The notes: a model not told the origin generated them from the sequence alone. 35,766 nt of DNA from Gammaproteobacteria bacterium (GCA_020027215.1 JAHRAO010000001.1:1-35766); one strand, 5' to 3'; shown: positions 24,538 to 33,705, counted from the first letter of the stretch. Translations and numbers: made by a program.

Positions 24538-24965
24538 CCGAAAAAGAACTGCCAACGGGCGCAAGTAAGAAAAACGTTAAGGATTATTTTTATGGCACTG
24601 GCAGGCGCAAAACCGCCTCTTCGCGTGTCTTTTTGCGTAAAGGGAAGGGGAATATGACTATTAATCATCGCTCATTGGAAGGTTATTTTGGTCGCGAGGT
24701 TGCCCGCAATATAGTGCGCCAACCCTTACAGCTGACTGGGTTAATTGATCAAATTGATGTGAAGGTGACAGTCGTTGGCGGCGGCAATTTTGGGCAAGCT
24801 GGAGCCATTCGCCATGGTATTAGCCGCGCTTTGTTGCAGTACGATGAAAATTTACGTTCGCTTTTGCGCCGAGCTGGTTTTCTGACCCGCGACGCCCGAG
24901 AAATTGAACGAAAAAAAGTTGGTTTACGTAAAGCGCGCAAACGCCCACAATATTCCAAACGTTAA
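24534..24965 (+). CDS. rpsI: 30S ribosomal protein S9
   Basis: Small-subunit protein S9, 143 residues (E. coli 130). It has an extra N-terminal stretch of about 15 residues before [20 protein letters not shown]. The RNA-binding end [24 protein letters not shown] is intact, with the universally conserved C-terminal Lys-Arg that reaches the P-site tRNA. It sits between rplM and petA, the usual gamma/betaproteobacterial order. Confidence 0.97.
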   Translation: MTEKELPTGASKKNVKDYFYGTGRRKTASSRVFLRKGKGNMTINHRSLEGYFGREVARNIVRQPLQLTGLIDQIDVKVTVVGGGNFGQAGAIRHGISRALLQYDENLRSLLRRAGFLTRDAREIERKKVGLRKARKRPQYSKR

Positions 24966-25012
24966 TATGAGACCGTGCGTGTGCGCAGGACCATAAAGAT
25001 AATCCTTGTTTG

Positions 25013-25621
25013 ATGAGCGGAAACAGCAATTCCACCGACAATAAGGTCAATACAATTCGTCGCCGTTTTTTGGTTGCATCGACTGCTACTTTAGGCACCG
25101 CTGGTATCATTGCGACCTCGATCCCTTTTCTTCGCTCATGGAATCCTAATGCGCGTGCGCGAGCAGCCGGTGCGCCGGTGCGCGTTGATGTGAGCAAAAT
25201 TGAACGCGGTGCAATGATTAGTGTGGGTTGGCGAGGACGCCCTGTGTATATCTTACGGCGAACCCCCGATCAATTGAGTGCCCTCAATCAATTAAATGAT
25301 GTATTGGCTGACCCCGAATCGCTTCAATCCGACCAGCCAGAATATGCGAGCCAACCGTGGCGTTCATCTAATCCCGAGTATTTGATAGTCATTGGTTTGT
25401 GTACTCATTTGGGGTGCACGCCAAAACTGCGCGGCACTGACTTGCAAATTAGCCAACAGTGGATTGGAGGATTTTTCTGTCCGTGCCATGGCTCACTGTT
25501 TGATTTTGCTGGGCGAGTCTATAAAGGCGTCCCTGCCCCATATAATTTACCGATCCCTCCCTATTTTTTTACTTCCCCCACAGTCGTTATCATAGGGGAA
25601 GATGAGGCGGTTACTGGATGA
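25013..25621 (+). CDS. petA: Ubiquinol-cytochrome c reductase Rieske iron-sulfur subunit
   Basis: Rieske subunit of the cytochrome bc1 complex; it carries electrons from ubiquinol to cytochrome c1. It has 202 residues from ATG 25013. The twin-arginine-like RRRFLVAS at 16-23 leads the transmembrane anchor (about 20-41). The 2Fe-2S ligands are in CTHLGC (130-135) and CPCHGS (156-161), with the disulfide Cys in the same loops. A TTG directly upstream (25010) would add one residue. The stop overlaps petB by ATGA. Confidence 0.96.
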   Translation: MSGNSNSTDNKVNTIRRRFLVASTATLGTAGIIATSIPFLRSWNPNARARAAGAPVRVDVSKIERGAMISVGWRGRPVYILRRTPDQLSALNQLNDVLADPESLQSDQPEYASQPWRSSNPEYLIVIGLCTHLGCTPKLRGTDLQISQQWIGGFFCPCHGSLFDFAGRVYKGVPAPYNLPIPPYFFTSPTVVIIGEDEAVTG

Positions 25622-26859
25622 AGCGATTCCTCATATTTTTGCGCGATTGGATAGATGCGCGATTGCCAATTGTGCAGGCATGGGATACTCACATGGGGAA
25701 GTACTATGCCCCTAAAAATTTTAATTTTTGGTATTTCTTTGGTGTTTTCTCTTTAGTTGTTTTGGTTATTCAGCTTGTGACTGGGATATGGCTGACCATG
25801 AACTATGTTCCAAGTGAAGAGAAAGCATTTGCTTCAATAGAATACATTATGCGCGATGTTGAATATGGGTGGCTGTTGCGTTACATGCATTCAACCGGTG
25901 CATCAGTTTTCTTTATTGTGGTTTACCTACATATGTTTCGCGGCTTGTTATACGGATCGTATCAGAAACCGCGTGAACTGGTGTGGATTATTGGTGTTTT
26001 CATTTACCTGCTATTGGTTGCCGAAGGATTTTTGGGATATATCTTGCCATGGGGACAAATGTCGTATTGGGGGGCGCAAGTCATTGTATCGCTATTCGGT
26101 GCTGTGCCTCTGTTCGGCGACACATTGTTGGAATGGGTGCGCGGTGATTATTTGATTTCGGGGATTACCTTGAATAGATTTTTTGCCCTCCATGTAGCAG
26201 CGGTGCCTTTATTACTCGTTGCTTTGGTCGTATTGCATATTTTAGCGCTTCATACGGTCGGCTCAAACAATCCAGATGGCATAGAGATTAAGGAATACAA
26301 AGATCAGCATGGTGTCCCTGTGGATGGGATCAAATTCCACCCCTACTACACGGTGCACGATTTGTTTGGTTTAACTATTTTCCTCTTTTTCTTTTGCGCA
26401 ATCGTTTTCTTTTTTCCCGAATTTGGCGGTTATTTTCTAGAAAAATCCAATTTTGAGATAGCGAATCCCTATAAAACACCGGAACATATTGCTCCGGTAT
26501 GGTATTACACTCCTTATTATTCAATGTTGCGCGCCACCACCATCACGTGGTTTGGTTTAGACGCTAAATTGTGGGGAGGAATAGTGATGTCGTTGGCGAT
26601 TGTGTTGTTATTCTTTGTGCCGTGGCTCGATAGAAGTCCAGTAAAGTCAATACGCTATAAAGGATGGGCAAGTCGTATTGCATTAACAGTTTTCGTGATA
26701 TGTTTTATTGTTCTCGGTTATTTGGGGCTCCAACCGGTTACAGAGGGGCGAACTTTAGTATCACAGATATGCACTATTTTGTATTTAGCCTTTTTTGTTT
26801 TTATGCCCCTCTACACCAGCAAAGAACGAACAAAACCGCCTCCGGCACGAGTGACATGA
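25618..26859 (+). CDS. petB: Cytochrome b subunit of bc1 complex
   Basis: Integral membrane subunit with two b hemes and the Qo and Qi sites. It has 413 residues and multiple hydrophobic helices. Heme His pairs are in YMHSTGASVFFIVVYLHMFRG and FALHVAAVPLLLVALVVLHI. The Qo-site PEWY motif appears here as APVWYYTPYYSML, with Val in place of Glu. This substitution is worth checking because that Glu is usually involved in proton release. It is coupled to petA and petC by ATGA overlaps on both sides. Confidence 0.95.
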   Translation: MKRFLIFLRDWIDARLPIVQAWDTHMGKYYAPKNFNFWYFFGVFSLVVLVIQLVTGIWLTMNYVPSEEKAFASIEYIMRDVEYGWLLRYMHSTGASVFFIVVYLHMFRGLLYGSYQKPRELVWIIGVFIYLLLVAEGFLGYILPWGQMSYWGAQVIVSLFGAVPLFGDTLLEWVRGDYLISGITLNRFFALHVAAVPLLLVALVVLHILALHTVGSNNPDGIEIKEYKDQHGVPVDGIKFHPYYTVHDLFGLTIFLFFFCAIVFFFPEFGGYFLEKSNFEIANPYKTPEHIAPVWYYTPYYSMLRATTITWFGLDAKLWGGIVMSLAIVLLFFVPWLDRSPVKSIRYKGWASRIALTVFVICFIVLGYLGLQPVTEGRTLVSQICTILYLAFFVFMPLYTSKERTKPPPARVT

Positions 26860-27635
26860 CAGCGATGCGCTTTTTTTGCCCATACTTTATAGTTGGCATC
26901 TTGGGTTTAATGGCATTGGATATAGTGGCGGCGACAGGAGACAAAAGTTGCGGAACCATTGACTGCGACCTTATAGAAATAGATATTCACGATAAAGTAG
27001 CCATTCAACGAGGGGCGCACACCTATGTTCACTATTGCTTAGGGTGCCATTCTTTGCGTTATATGCGCTACGATGATATTGTGCAGTACACGGGTATAGA
27101 TGAATCTATCTTTGAAGAGAATCTCATTTTGGACGGAGGTAATATTGGCGATACTTTGGATAATGCTTTAGATCAAGACAATGCCAAATTATGGTTTGGC
27201 ATTGCGCCTCCCGATTTGACATTAGTGACGCGCGACCATTCGCCGGAATGGGTGTATACTTTTTTGCGTTCCTTTTATATTGATGAAACAAAGCAATGGA
27301 AGGTGAATAATAAAGTGATCCCCAATGTCGCTATGCCGCATGTGCTATACGAATTACAAGGTATCCAACAGTGTGCGAATCAGGGAGAAGGACAGGATGG
27401 CGCAGAAAAGAATGATTCATGCCCTCAATTCACCTTGTTGGAAGAAGGATCACTGCAACCGCAAGAATTTGATGCCACCATAGCAGATTTGGTTCACTTT
27501 TTGGTATTTGTCGGGGAACCCTATCGTGTTGAACGAGAAAGATTAGGCATTTATGTTTTGCTGTTTCTCTCAATTATGATAGGGATAACTTGGTTACTTA
27601 AACGTGAGTATTGGAAGGATATACATAGGTCATAG
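26856..27635 (+). CDS. petC: Cytochrome c1 subunit of bc1 complex
   Basis: Membrane-anchored c-type cytochrome that passes electrons from the Rieske protein to soluble cytochrome c. It has 259 residues from ATG 26856, which overlaps the petB stop; a longer open frame to 26664 only shadows petB. An N-terminal signal segment (about 5-26) is followed by heme site CLGCHS (61-66). The axial Met is probably in VAMPHVLYELQG. The C-terminal anchor (YVLLFLSIMIGITWLL) ends the protein. Extra Cys residues occur near 32-37 (SCGTIDC) and in a Gly/Glu-rich insert after LQGIQQ, and may form disulfides. Confidence 0.94.
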   Translation: MTAMRFFCPYFIVGILGLMALDIVAATGDKSCGTIDCDLIEIDIHDKVAIQRGAHTYVHYCLGCHSLRYMRYDDIVQYTGIDESIFEENLILDGGNIGDTLDNALDQDNAKLWFGIAPPDLTLVTRDHSPEWVYTFLRSFYIDETKQWKVNNKVIPNVAMPHVLYELQGIQQCANQGEGQDGAEKNDSCPQFTLLEEGSLQPQEFDATIADLVHFLVFVGEPYRVERERLGIYVLLFLSIMIGITWLLKREYWKDIHRS

Positions 27636-27641
27636 TTGCCC

Positions 27642-28280
27642 ATGAGCAATCACGAAGTATCGGATAAGAGAATCGGCGGGATGTTGGAATTTTATTCCGA
27701 TCCAACGGGGCAAAATTCTCATCGCGTCCGATTGGTGTTAGCCGAAAAATTAGTATCAGTGGAAGTCGTACAGATGTATGAAGGGAAGCCCAAGAATTTT
27801 TCCGAATTCAATATGTATAACACCTTGCCTGCCCTACGCGATAATAACTTAGTGCTCTGGGAATATAAAGTGATGATGGAATATTTAGAAGAGCGTTTCC
27901 CTCATCCACTCCTCTTACCCGTAGATCCTATCGTTCGTGCGAATATCCGCCAGTATCTATACTATATAGAGCGAGAAATTGATCCTTTATGCACCGCTCT
28001 TGAAAAAGGTCGGACGACTCGGCGAGAGCGTTCAGCAAAGCATTTAATAGAATTAGTGTTGAGTATGGCTCCTCATTTTAAGGATTCTCAATTTTGTGTC
28101 AGTGATGATTACACCCTTGCTGACTGTAGTTTGGGGGCGTTTTTGTGGCGCCTCCCCTACTACGGAATCACTATGCCACAAAATAAGCATACTCGTTCCT
28201 TATTAGAATATATGCGCCGAATATTTAGCCGACCTGGATTTTTAAGCAGCTTATCTGATGACGAACGCCGAATGCGTTAG
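27642..28280 (+). CDS. sspA: Stringent starvation protein A
   Basis: GST-fold RNA polymerase-associated regulator of the SspA family, 212 residues from ATG 27642. The N-terminal thioredoxin-like domain starts LEFYSDPTGQNSHRVRLVLAEK. PALRDNNLVLWEYKVMMEYLEERFPHP is the family signature, and the helical C-terminal domain has YTLADCSLGAFLWRLPYYGI. SspA proteins lack the catalytic glutathione residue. It follows petC directly, the common order in proteobacteria. sspB, the usual next gene, is missing here; thrH takes its place. Confidence 0.92.
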   Translation: MSNHEVSDKRIGGMLEFYSDPTGQNSHRVRLVLAEKLVSVEVVQMYEGKPKNFSEFNMYNTLPALRDNNLVLWEYKVMMEYLEERFPHPLLLPVDPIVRANIRQYLYYIEREIDPLCTALEKGRTTRRERSAKHLIELVLSMAPHFKDSQFCVSDDYTLADCSLGAFLWRLPYYGITMPQNKHTRSLLEYMRRIFSRPGFLSSLSDDERRMR

Positions 28281-28308
28281 CCGCCAGTAGGGCACGGAGG
28301 ATCACCTG

Positions 28309-28953
28309 ATGGACATTTGCTGCTTGGATTTAGAAGGAGTGCTGATCCCTGAAATGTGGATTAAAATTGCCGACCAAACAGGAATTGATGACTTGCGGCT
28401 GACGACGCGTGATTTATCCAGCTACGATGAATTGATGCGTCACCGCTTATCGATTGTTGAACGCCATAATCTCGATATGAAGCATATCCGCGATATGTTG
28501 AAAGATGTCGAACCTTTAGCGGGTGCGCTCCCCTTCTTAAAATGGCTCCATCGCCATTTCTTAGTTTTCATTTTGTCGGATACCTTTTATGAATTTATTA
28601 CCGATATGCGCAGAAAATTAAATGACCCGATCATCTTGTGCCATCATTTAGAAATTTCCGCGCACGACCAAATTAAAGGGTATCGTCTCCGCCAACCCGA
28701 TTCTAAACGCGTTGCTGTGCACGCTTTCCAAAAATTGGGGTATAGAGTATTGGCGTCTGGAGATTCGTATAATGATGTCACTATGCTACAATCGGCAGAT
28801 ACGGGTGTATGGTATTGCCCATCCGAAGAAATGCGGCGCAAACAGCCACAATTTCAAGTCGCCACAACTTACCAACAATTAGCAGATATCTTTCGCGCAG
28901 CAAGTCGGTGTCATCCACCAGCATTTTCTGGTCCCATGCATGCCCGCGCATGA
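28309..28953 (+). CDS. thrH: ThrH-type phosphoserine phosphatase / homoserine kinase
   Basis: HAD-superfamily enzyme of 214 residues. ThrH of Pseudomonas hydrolyses phosphoserine and can pass the phosphate to homoserine. The sequence follows ThrH throughout. Motif I is CLDLEGVLIPEMW, with Asp nucleophile 7 and Glu replacing the usual second Asp. Other blocks are LSDTFYEF (motif II), KRVAVHAFQKLGYRVLASGDSYND (motifs III-IV). GGAGG lies 8 bp before ATG 28309, a strong ribosome site. The end overlaps lysS by 14 bp. It may supply serine or threonine precursors. Confidence 0.92.
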   Translation: MDICCLDLEGVLIPEMWIKIADQTGIDDLRLTTRDLSSYDELMRHRLSIVERHNLDMKHIRDMLKDVEPLAGALPFLKWLHRHFLVFILSDTFYEFITDMRRKLNDPIILCHHLEISAHDQIKGYRLRQPDSKRVAVHAFQKLGYRVLASGDSYNDVTMLQSADTGVWYCPSEEMRRKQPQFQVATTYQQLADIFRAASRCHPPAFSGPMHARA

Positions 28954-30403
28954 CGACATTGCGCTGGTGAATGAACGGCGCACACAATTACAAGAGCGAC
29001 GCACAGAAGGCAACGCCTATCCCAATGACTTTTGCCGTTCACATTTTAGCCAAGACCTGCATGATCAATACGGTGATAAAGAAAAATCGGCATTGTCCAC
29101 CCTCAATGTGCAAGTAGCAGTGGCTGGGCGACTCATGCTCGACCGGGGTATGTTCTTGGTGATCCAAGATATGAAAGGACGCATACAACTATATGTTCCC
29201 CGCACGGCGACCGACATATCTGCGGCAGTGAAGAAATGGGATTTGGGCGATATAGTCGCTGCACAAGGAATAATCGCTAAATCGAATCGGGGCGATCTTT
29301 ATGTGGAAATAGAAAAATGTCAATTGTTAGCAAAGGCGATCTACCCTTTACCAGAAAAATATCATGGCTTGAGCGATCGCGAAAGCCGTTACCGGCAACG
29401 CTACTTAGATTTAATCGTGAATGCCGATACACGAAAAGTGTTTGCCGTGCGCACAGCTTTAATTGCCGCTGTGCGGCAATACCTGTCCGCCCGTGATTAT
29501 ATGGAAGTGGAGACACCGATGTTGCATAGTTTGCGCACAGGAGCACGGGCGAAGGCATTTGAAACCCACCACGATAGTTTGCAGCAAAAAATGTATTTGC
29601 GGATTGCACCCGAATTGTATCTCAAACGATTAATTATTGGAGGTTTAGAAAGGGTATTTGAGCTCAATCGCAATTTCCGCAATGAAGGGCTCTCCACCCA
29701 ACACAATCCGGAGTTCACTATGTTGGAATTTTACCAAGCTTTTACTCATTATCGGCAATTGATGGATATGATTGAAGATATGTTGCGGTGGTTATCCAAA
29801 AACGTGTTAGGGCACACCGCACTGATTTGTGGAGAGCACACATATGATTTATCCCCGCCATTCGCGCGTATGACATTACGCAGTGCATTGCAACAGGAAA
29901 TGGGCATAGATGATGTTGACGATTCCGCCGCTATGCACAAACTAGCCCTAGTTCATCATATTGACCCCGATTTGCATGTGCGCGAAATACAGGTGAAGTT
30001 ATTTGAAAAAAATGTGGAGAAAAAATTACACCAACCGACTTTTATTACCCATTATCCAGTAGAAGTATCGCCTTTGGCGCGCCGCGATCCAACTGATCCT
30101 ACACTCACCGAGCGTTTTGAGTTATTTATCGGAGGCACAGAAGTGGCAAATGGATTTTCCGAACTCAATGATCCCATTGATCAAGTTGAACGTTTTACCG
30201 ATCAAGAACAACGTAATAAACGGGGCGATGATGAAAGTATGCAATTTGATATGGATTATATTCGCGCTATGGAGCACGGAATGCCACCCACTGCTGGGGC
30301 GGGAATCGGGATTGATCGTTTAGTCATGCTCTATACCAATCAATCGGCAATTCGCGATGTGTTGTTGTTTCCCCAATTGCGCGATAAAAACCAAGATGAA
30401 TAG
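28940..30403 (+). CDS. lysS: Lysyl-tRNA synthetase, class II
   Basis: Class II synthetase charging tRNA-Lys, 487 residues. The OB-fold anticodon domain covers roughly 50-150 (VAVAGRLMLDRGMFLVIQDM, RIQLYV). The catalytic domain has RYRQRYLDLI, motif 2 in LNRNFRNEGLSTQHNPEFTMLE and motif 3 in GAGIGIDRLVMLYT. The start ATG 28940 lies inside thrH, so translation is probably coupled. The N-terminus is about 15 residues shorter than in E. coli. prfB is not present upstream. Confidence 0.97.
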   Translation: MPAHDDIALVNERRTQLQERRTEGNAYPNDFCRSHFSQDLHDQYGDKEKSALSTLNVQVAVAGRLMLDRGMFLVIQDMKGRIQLYVPRTATDISAAVKKWDLGDIVAAQGIIAKSNRGDLYVEIEKCQLLAKAIYPLPEKYHGLSDRESRYRQRYLDLIVNADTRKVFAVRTALIAAVRQYLSARDYMEVETPMLHSLRTGARAKAFETHHDSLQQKMYLRIAPELYLKRLIIGGLERVFELNRNFRNEGLSTQHNPEFTMLEFYQAFTHYRQLMDMIEDMLRWLSKNVLGHTALICGEHTYDLSPPFARMTLRSALQQEMGIDDVDDSAAMHKLALVHHIDPDLHVREIQVKLFEKNVEKKLHQPTFITHYPVEVSPLARRDPTDPTLTERFELFIGGTEVANGFSELNDPIDQVERFTDQEQRNKRGDDESMQFDMDYIRAMEHGMPPTAGAGIGIDRLVMLYTNQSAIRDVLLFPQLRDKNQDE

Positions 30404-30472
30404 ATGTGATGCGTTTAGTGTATTTGTTTTTCTCACCGCCACTTTTTATTATCATTCCCTCACTTATTACAG

Positions 30473-31513
30473 ATGCAATCGTTAGTGATCACACAAAAAC
30501 GAGCTCTCAACAACGGGAAGTTTTTAGCCTGTGCGATATTAAACCAGCCGGCGCGTCTCAATAGCTTGTCGCTTGCGATGGCGCATATGCTGGATGCTCA
30601 GTTGGTGCAATGGCGTGATGATGAGAGCGTTGCTGCTGTTTTTTTGTCGGGCACTGGGCGCGCATTTTGTGCTGGGGGTGATTTGCACGAGCTATACAAT
30701 TTGATGCAGCAAGGCGTCTCACACGCACAATTGCTTTCTATGGAATATGCAGTGGATGACCGCATTCATCATTATCCCAAGCCGATTATTTGTTGGGGGC
30801 ATGGGATTGTGATGGGAGGCGGTTTAGGGCTGATGGTGGGGGCGAGTCATCGTATTGTCACGCCCGAAACGCAACTGGCTATGCCCGAAGTGATGATCGG
30901 TATGTTTCCCGATGTCGCTGCCGGCTGGTTTCTGAATCGTATGCCGTATCAGCTGGGTATGTTTTTGGCGCTGACCGCCATGCGCATCAATGCTTTAGAC
31001 GCATTGGCGCTTAACCTCGCCGATTATTTAATCCCATCCACCCAACAAGATGAAATCCTCGCCGCATTATGCACTGTAGATTGCGCTGATCCCGCTACCA
31101 TAGATCAGTTATTATTCAATTTTGTGACTGCCGATACATCACCGGCAGCGACGCTCCCTTACTGTGCTGATATTGCCCAGGCTTGTGGTGAGGGGGATCT
31201 GCACAAAATGGTGCAGGCCACTATGGATATTCCTGTCCGCGACGCATTCATGGAAATGGCGCATGATAATGTACGTCGGGCATCACCTTTAATGTTGTGT
31301 GTGACCCATCGCCATCTATTGCGTTGCCGCAATGCGCGCTTCAATAAAGTGCTTCAATGGGATACGGCTTTGACACGCCGTGCACTCAATCACGGTGAGT
31401 TTCGTGAAGGAATTCGCGCACTACTGATTGATAAAGATCGCTTGCCTCAGTGGCGCTATCCCTCTATAGATAAAGTCCCGCAGAGTGCAATGAATTATTT
31501 TTTTTCTTCTTGA
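30473..31513 (+). CDS. Enoyl-CoA hydratase/isomerase family, 3-hydroxyisobutyryl-CoA hydrolase-like
   Basis: Crotonase-fold protein of 346 residues, the longer HIBCH type. Signatures are LSGTGRAFCAGGDL (about 58-71), a GIVMGGGLGLMVGASHRIV loop (about 110-128) and MPEVMIGMFPDVAAGWFLNRM (about 137-157), with the Glu and Asp used for thioester hydrolysis. HIBCH releases 3-hydroxyisobutyrate from its CoA ester in valine breakdown. It is not close to the phenylacetate genes, and a role as the missing PaaF hydratase is unlikely given the hydrolase-type motif and C-terminal domain. No other valine catabolic gene is seen. Confidence 0.85.
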   Translation: MQSLVITQKRALNNGKFLACAILNQPARLNSLSLAMAHMLDAQLVQWRDDESVAAVFLSGTGRAFCAGGDLHELYNLMQQGVSHAQLLSMEYAVDDRIHHYPKPIICWGHGIVMGGGLGLMVGASHRIVTPETQLAMPEVMIGMFPDVAAGWFLNRMPYQLGMFLALTAMRINALDALALNLADYLIPSTQQDEILAALCTVDCADPATIDQLLFNFVTADTSPAATLPYCADIAQACGEGDLHKMVQATMDIPVRDAFMEMAHDNVRRASPLMLCVTHRHLLRCRNARFNKVLQWDTALTRRALNHGEFREGIRALLIDKDRLPQWRYPSIDKVPQSAMNYFFSS

Positions 31514-31602
31514 TAATAAGCGCTCTTGCTATATTATTGCGCCTCACAGCCATCTAATTCGCTATAATGCATATTAAAGTGCAAGATATTCAGACCTAGA
31601 TT

Positions 31603-32688
31603 ATGCTCCCCTTAATGAAATTAATAGTTATAACCGTGCTGGCTTTATGGATAATGGGATGTGCGACTCAAACCGATATTTGGGTGACGATGCCCGCTCA
31701 AATACCCGCCGCAACGGATATGAAAAATATTGCGGTTCATCGCCTGAGCGGTGATCATAGAGGGGCATTGACTTCCCGTTTAATTAACTTTCTGAGCACA
31801 ATAGAGGTGGAGGGAGAGCGTTATTTTAATGTCGTTGAACGCGAGCAATTAGAAGCCATTATCCGTGAACAACAACTAGGCGAACAAGGGCTGCTTGCCG
31901 ACGATACTGTGGTAGAAGCGGGGCATTTAGTGGGCGTGGATACCTTGATCACTGGGAGTGTCAGGCCAAGGTCATCGGAGCATACATACAACTATAGCGA
32001 TGTGGAGAAAGTGAGTTGTCAGGTGAACACAGACTACCCTGCCTGCATTTGTGTGGAGCAGGATACACAGGGCAATTGTACCGCTAGGGAGCGGGAATAT
32101 CATGTATCGCATAAATGCACCCGTCATGAATTTTTTGCCGAAGTGTCGGTGCGGGCAATTGATGTGAAGAGCAGTCGGCACAAATTTTCCCGCACCTATC
32201 AAGAGCGCGATGAGTACACTCAGTGTGATAATTTATTATTTGCGATCTTCGCCCGTCCGCAAGATCTAGAAGCACAAGTCTATGAGCGAATTTTTTCGGC
32301 AATGCGCCGCGATCTGGCTCCCTATCGCGTCAAAGTTACCCTTGATTTTATGTCTTCTGACAATAGTCAATTGAAGCGCAATAAACCAGCAGCCCAGTTG
32401 TTGAAAAATGGATTGACTTATGTGGAAGATGGTCAGGTTACTCGTGCATGCCAGTTGTTTACGCAAGCGGTGTCAATGTATGGCGAATCGCCAGCGCTGT
32501 ATTACAACCTTGGCATTTGTGCCGAGATTGAAAATGATCTGTCTCGCGCACTGGCTTTTCTGAAGAAAGCAGATCAATTGCACGGCAAATCGCATAAAAA
32601 AATCAATAAAGCGGTACAGCGCGTGCAGCAAAGGGTTGACCAGCAAAAAGCGCTCGCGCGGCAAGATAAAAAACAACCACCACAGTAA
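31603..32688 (+). CDS. CsgG-family lipoprotein with C-terminal TPR-like region
   Basis: Probable outer-membrane or periplasmic lipoprotein of 361 residues. The signal peptide ends in lipobox IMGC (Cys20). A CsgG/HfaB-type domain follows (about 40-235): IAVHRLSGDHRG, FNVVEREQLEAIIREQQLGEQGLL, then GVDTLITGSV. Between that strand and FFAEVSVRAIDV lies a loop with five Cys (residues about 130-185), and a sixth Cys comes later (YTQCDN). The C-terminus (about 265-340) has one to two TPR-like helical hairpins: AAQLLKNGLTYVEDGQ, ALYYNLGICAEIENDLSRAL. CsgG relatives form secretion pores or assist envelope assembly. With no curli genes nearby, the function is unknown. It is followed 14 bp later by an LPP20-like gene. 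Confidence 0.8.
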   Translation: MLPLMKLIVITVLALWIMGCATQTDIWVTMPAQIPAATDMKNIAVHRLSGDHRGALTSRLINFLSTIEVEGERYFNVVEREQLEAIIREQQLGEQGLLADDTVVEAGHLVGVDTLITGSVRPRSSEHTYNYSDVEKVSCQVNTDYPACICVEQDTQGNCTAREREYHVSHKCTRHEFFAEVSVRAIDVKSSRHKFSRTYQERDEYTQCDNLLFAIFARPQDLEAQVYERIFSAMRRDLAPYRVKVTLDFMSSDNSQLKRNKPAAQLLKNGLTYVEDGQVTRACQLFTQAVSMYGESPALYYNLGICAEIENDLSRALAFLKKADQLHGKSHKKINKAVQRVQQRVDQQKALARQDKKQPPQ

Positions 32689-32702
32689 CAAAATGATACA
32701 AG

Positions 32703-33587
32703 ATGGTAATGCGGGGCAGGCAAGGCATATTACTCCTCACTTTATTGTGTGGTAACGCCATTACAGCGCAAGAAGCACATAAATGTGTGTGTGCTGATTA
32801 CTTCACCACGCCTACTGCTCGCCCCGCGTGGACCTCTAATGAGGGATTTAAGCATGGCTTTTATTTCACCCACGGCATTGCCCAATGCACCGGTATTCAA
32901 GAATTGGATTTGCCCCGTGCCGACAAAAATGCCCGTACCGCATTAAGCACTTTGTTGCGCGTGCAGGTGGAGCACAAAACACATATACGGCGGACCGATG
33001 GTCGTAGTGGGGAGGCAGTGCTCCAAGCCCGAATAGATACTGTGTTGGAAAGCAGTGCCTTATTGGAAAAAAGTTATATTTATGATCGCTGGGTGGATCC
33101 TGCGTCTTGTAGCATCTATAGTGCTGTGCGTTTGAGTAGGATGGATTTGCAGGTGAGCGCAGCACGGCAAAAATCGGGGATCGCCTACCAGCCGTTAATG
33201 ATTGTCGCCAAGGGTAAAGAGAGCGAGGCGATAGAGTCGGAATTGCGGCAATTATTATCCCAATTAAAGGTCCGCCGTGTGCTCCCGCACGCACAACATG
33301 CGGCGCATCAATCTGTGCACCGTTTAATAGCCGAAGCGACGCACCGCATGCGACGCTCCCCTTCTGGGACTGTTTTATACGTCAAACTCATGCTGAATAT
33401 CGCCAACGCGGCAGGCGAGAGTATTTGGACCCACCACAGCAAAGGGAAGGGCGTTTCATTTTTGCCCGATACGCCGCAGGATATTCTATATGAAAAAGCA
33501 CTCCACAGTGCCGTGCAGCATGCCCGCCAATCGCTGAAAGAAATACTTTATCGCCGCGAAGAACGATCAGGTTCTTCCTTGCGATAG
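32703..33587 (+). CDS. LPP20-like periplasmic protein
   Basis: 294-residue exported protein. The signal peptide (about 1-22) ends at ITAQE, a signal peptidase I type site with no lipobox Cys, although CVC follows the cleavage site. An LPP20-type domain lies at about 55-150: LPRADKNARTALSTLLRVQVE, then LLEKSYIYDRWVDPASCSIYSAVRL. The C-terminal half (YQPLMIVAKG onward) is a separate alpha/beta domain I do not recognise. It is probably cotranscribed with the CsgG-like lipoprotein upstream, and the two may form an envelope complex (inference). ATG 32709 is an alternative start. Confidence 0.75.
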   Translation: MVMRGRQGILLLTLLCGNAITAQEAHKCVCADYFTTPTARPAWTSNEGFKHGFYFTHGIAQCTGIQELDLPRADKNARTALSTLLRVQVEHKTHIRRTDGRSGEAVLQARIDTVLESSALLEKSYIYDRWVDPASCSIYSAVRLSRMDLQVSAARQKSGIAYQPLMIVAKGKESEAIESELRQLLSQLKVRRVLPHAQHAAHQSVHRLIAEATHRMRRSPSGTVLYVKLMLNIANAAGESIWTHHSKGKGVSFLPDTPQDILYEKALHSAVQHARQSLKEILYRREERSGSSLR

Positions 33588-33676
33588 CACTACAAAAAAT
33601 ACGTAAATGGGATAAAAAAATGACTTGTCCATTTAAGTATATCCGTTACACAAATAACAAATATCCGCCATCGGCA

Positions 33677-33705
33677 TTTAACCGATAATTATTTTGTGAT
33701 AGAAT
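33677..33705 (+). promoter_or_regulatory. rpmE promoter
   Basis: TTTAAC (33677-33682), 17-bp spacer, TAGAAT (33700-33705). The spacing is ideal and each hexamer differs from consensus by one or two bases. GAGGTG at 33714-33719 gives rpmE a ribosome site 9 bp before its ATG. Confidence 0.6.

Noticed and set aside
26664-26855. 64-codon N-terminal extension of cytochrome c1
   Set aside because: It overlaps petB in another frame; ATG 26856 with the ATGA overlap and the signal peptide gives the normal protein.
30473-31513. The HIBCH-like gene as the missing PaaF hydratase
   Set aside because: Its length and motifs fit the hydrolase branch and it is about 14 kb from the paa block.
33558-33577. 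GAAGAAC/GTTCTTC hairpin near the end of the LPP20-like gene as a terminator
   Set aside because: It lies within the coding sequence and has no T tract; the pairing is probably incidental.
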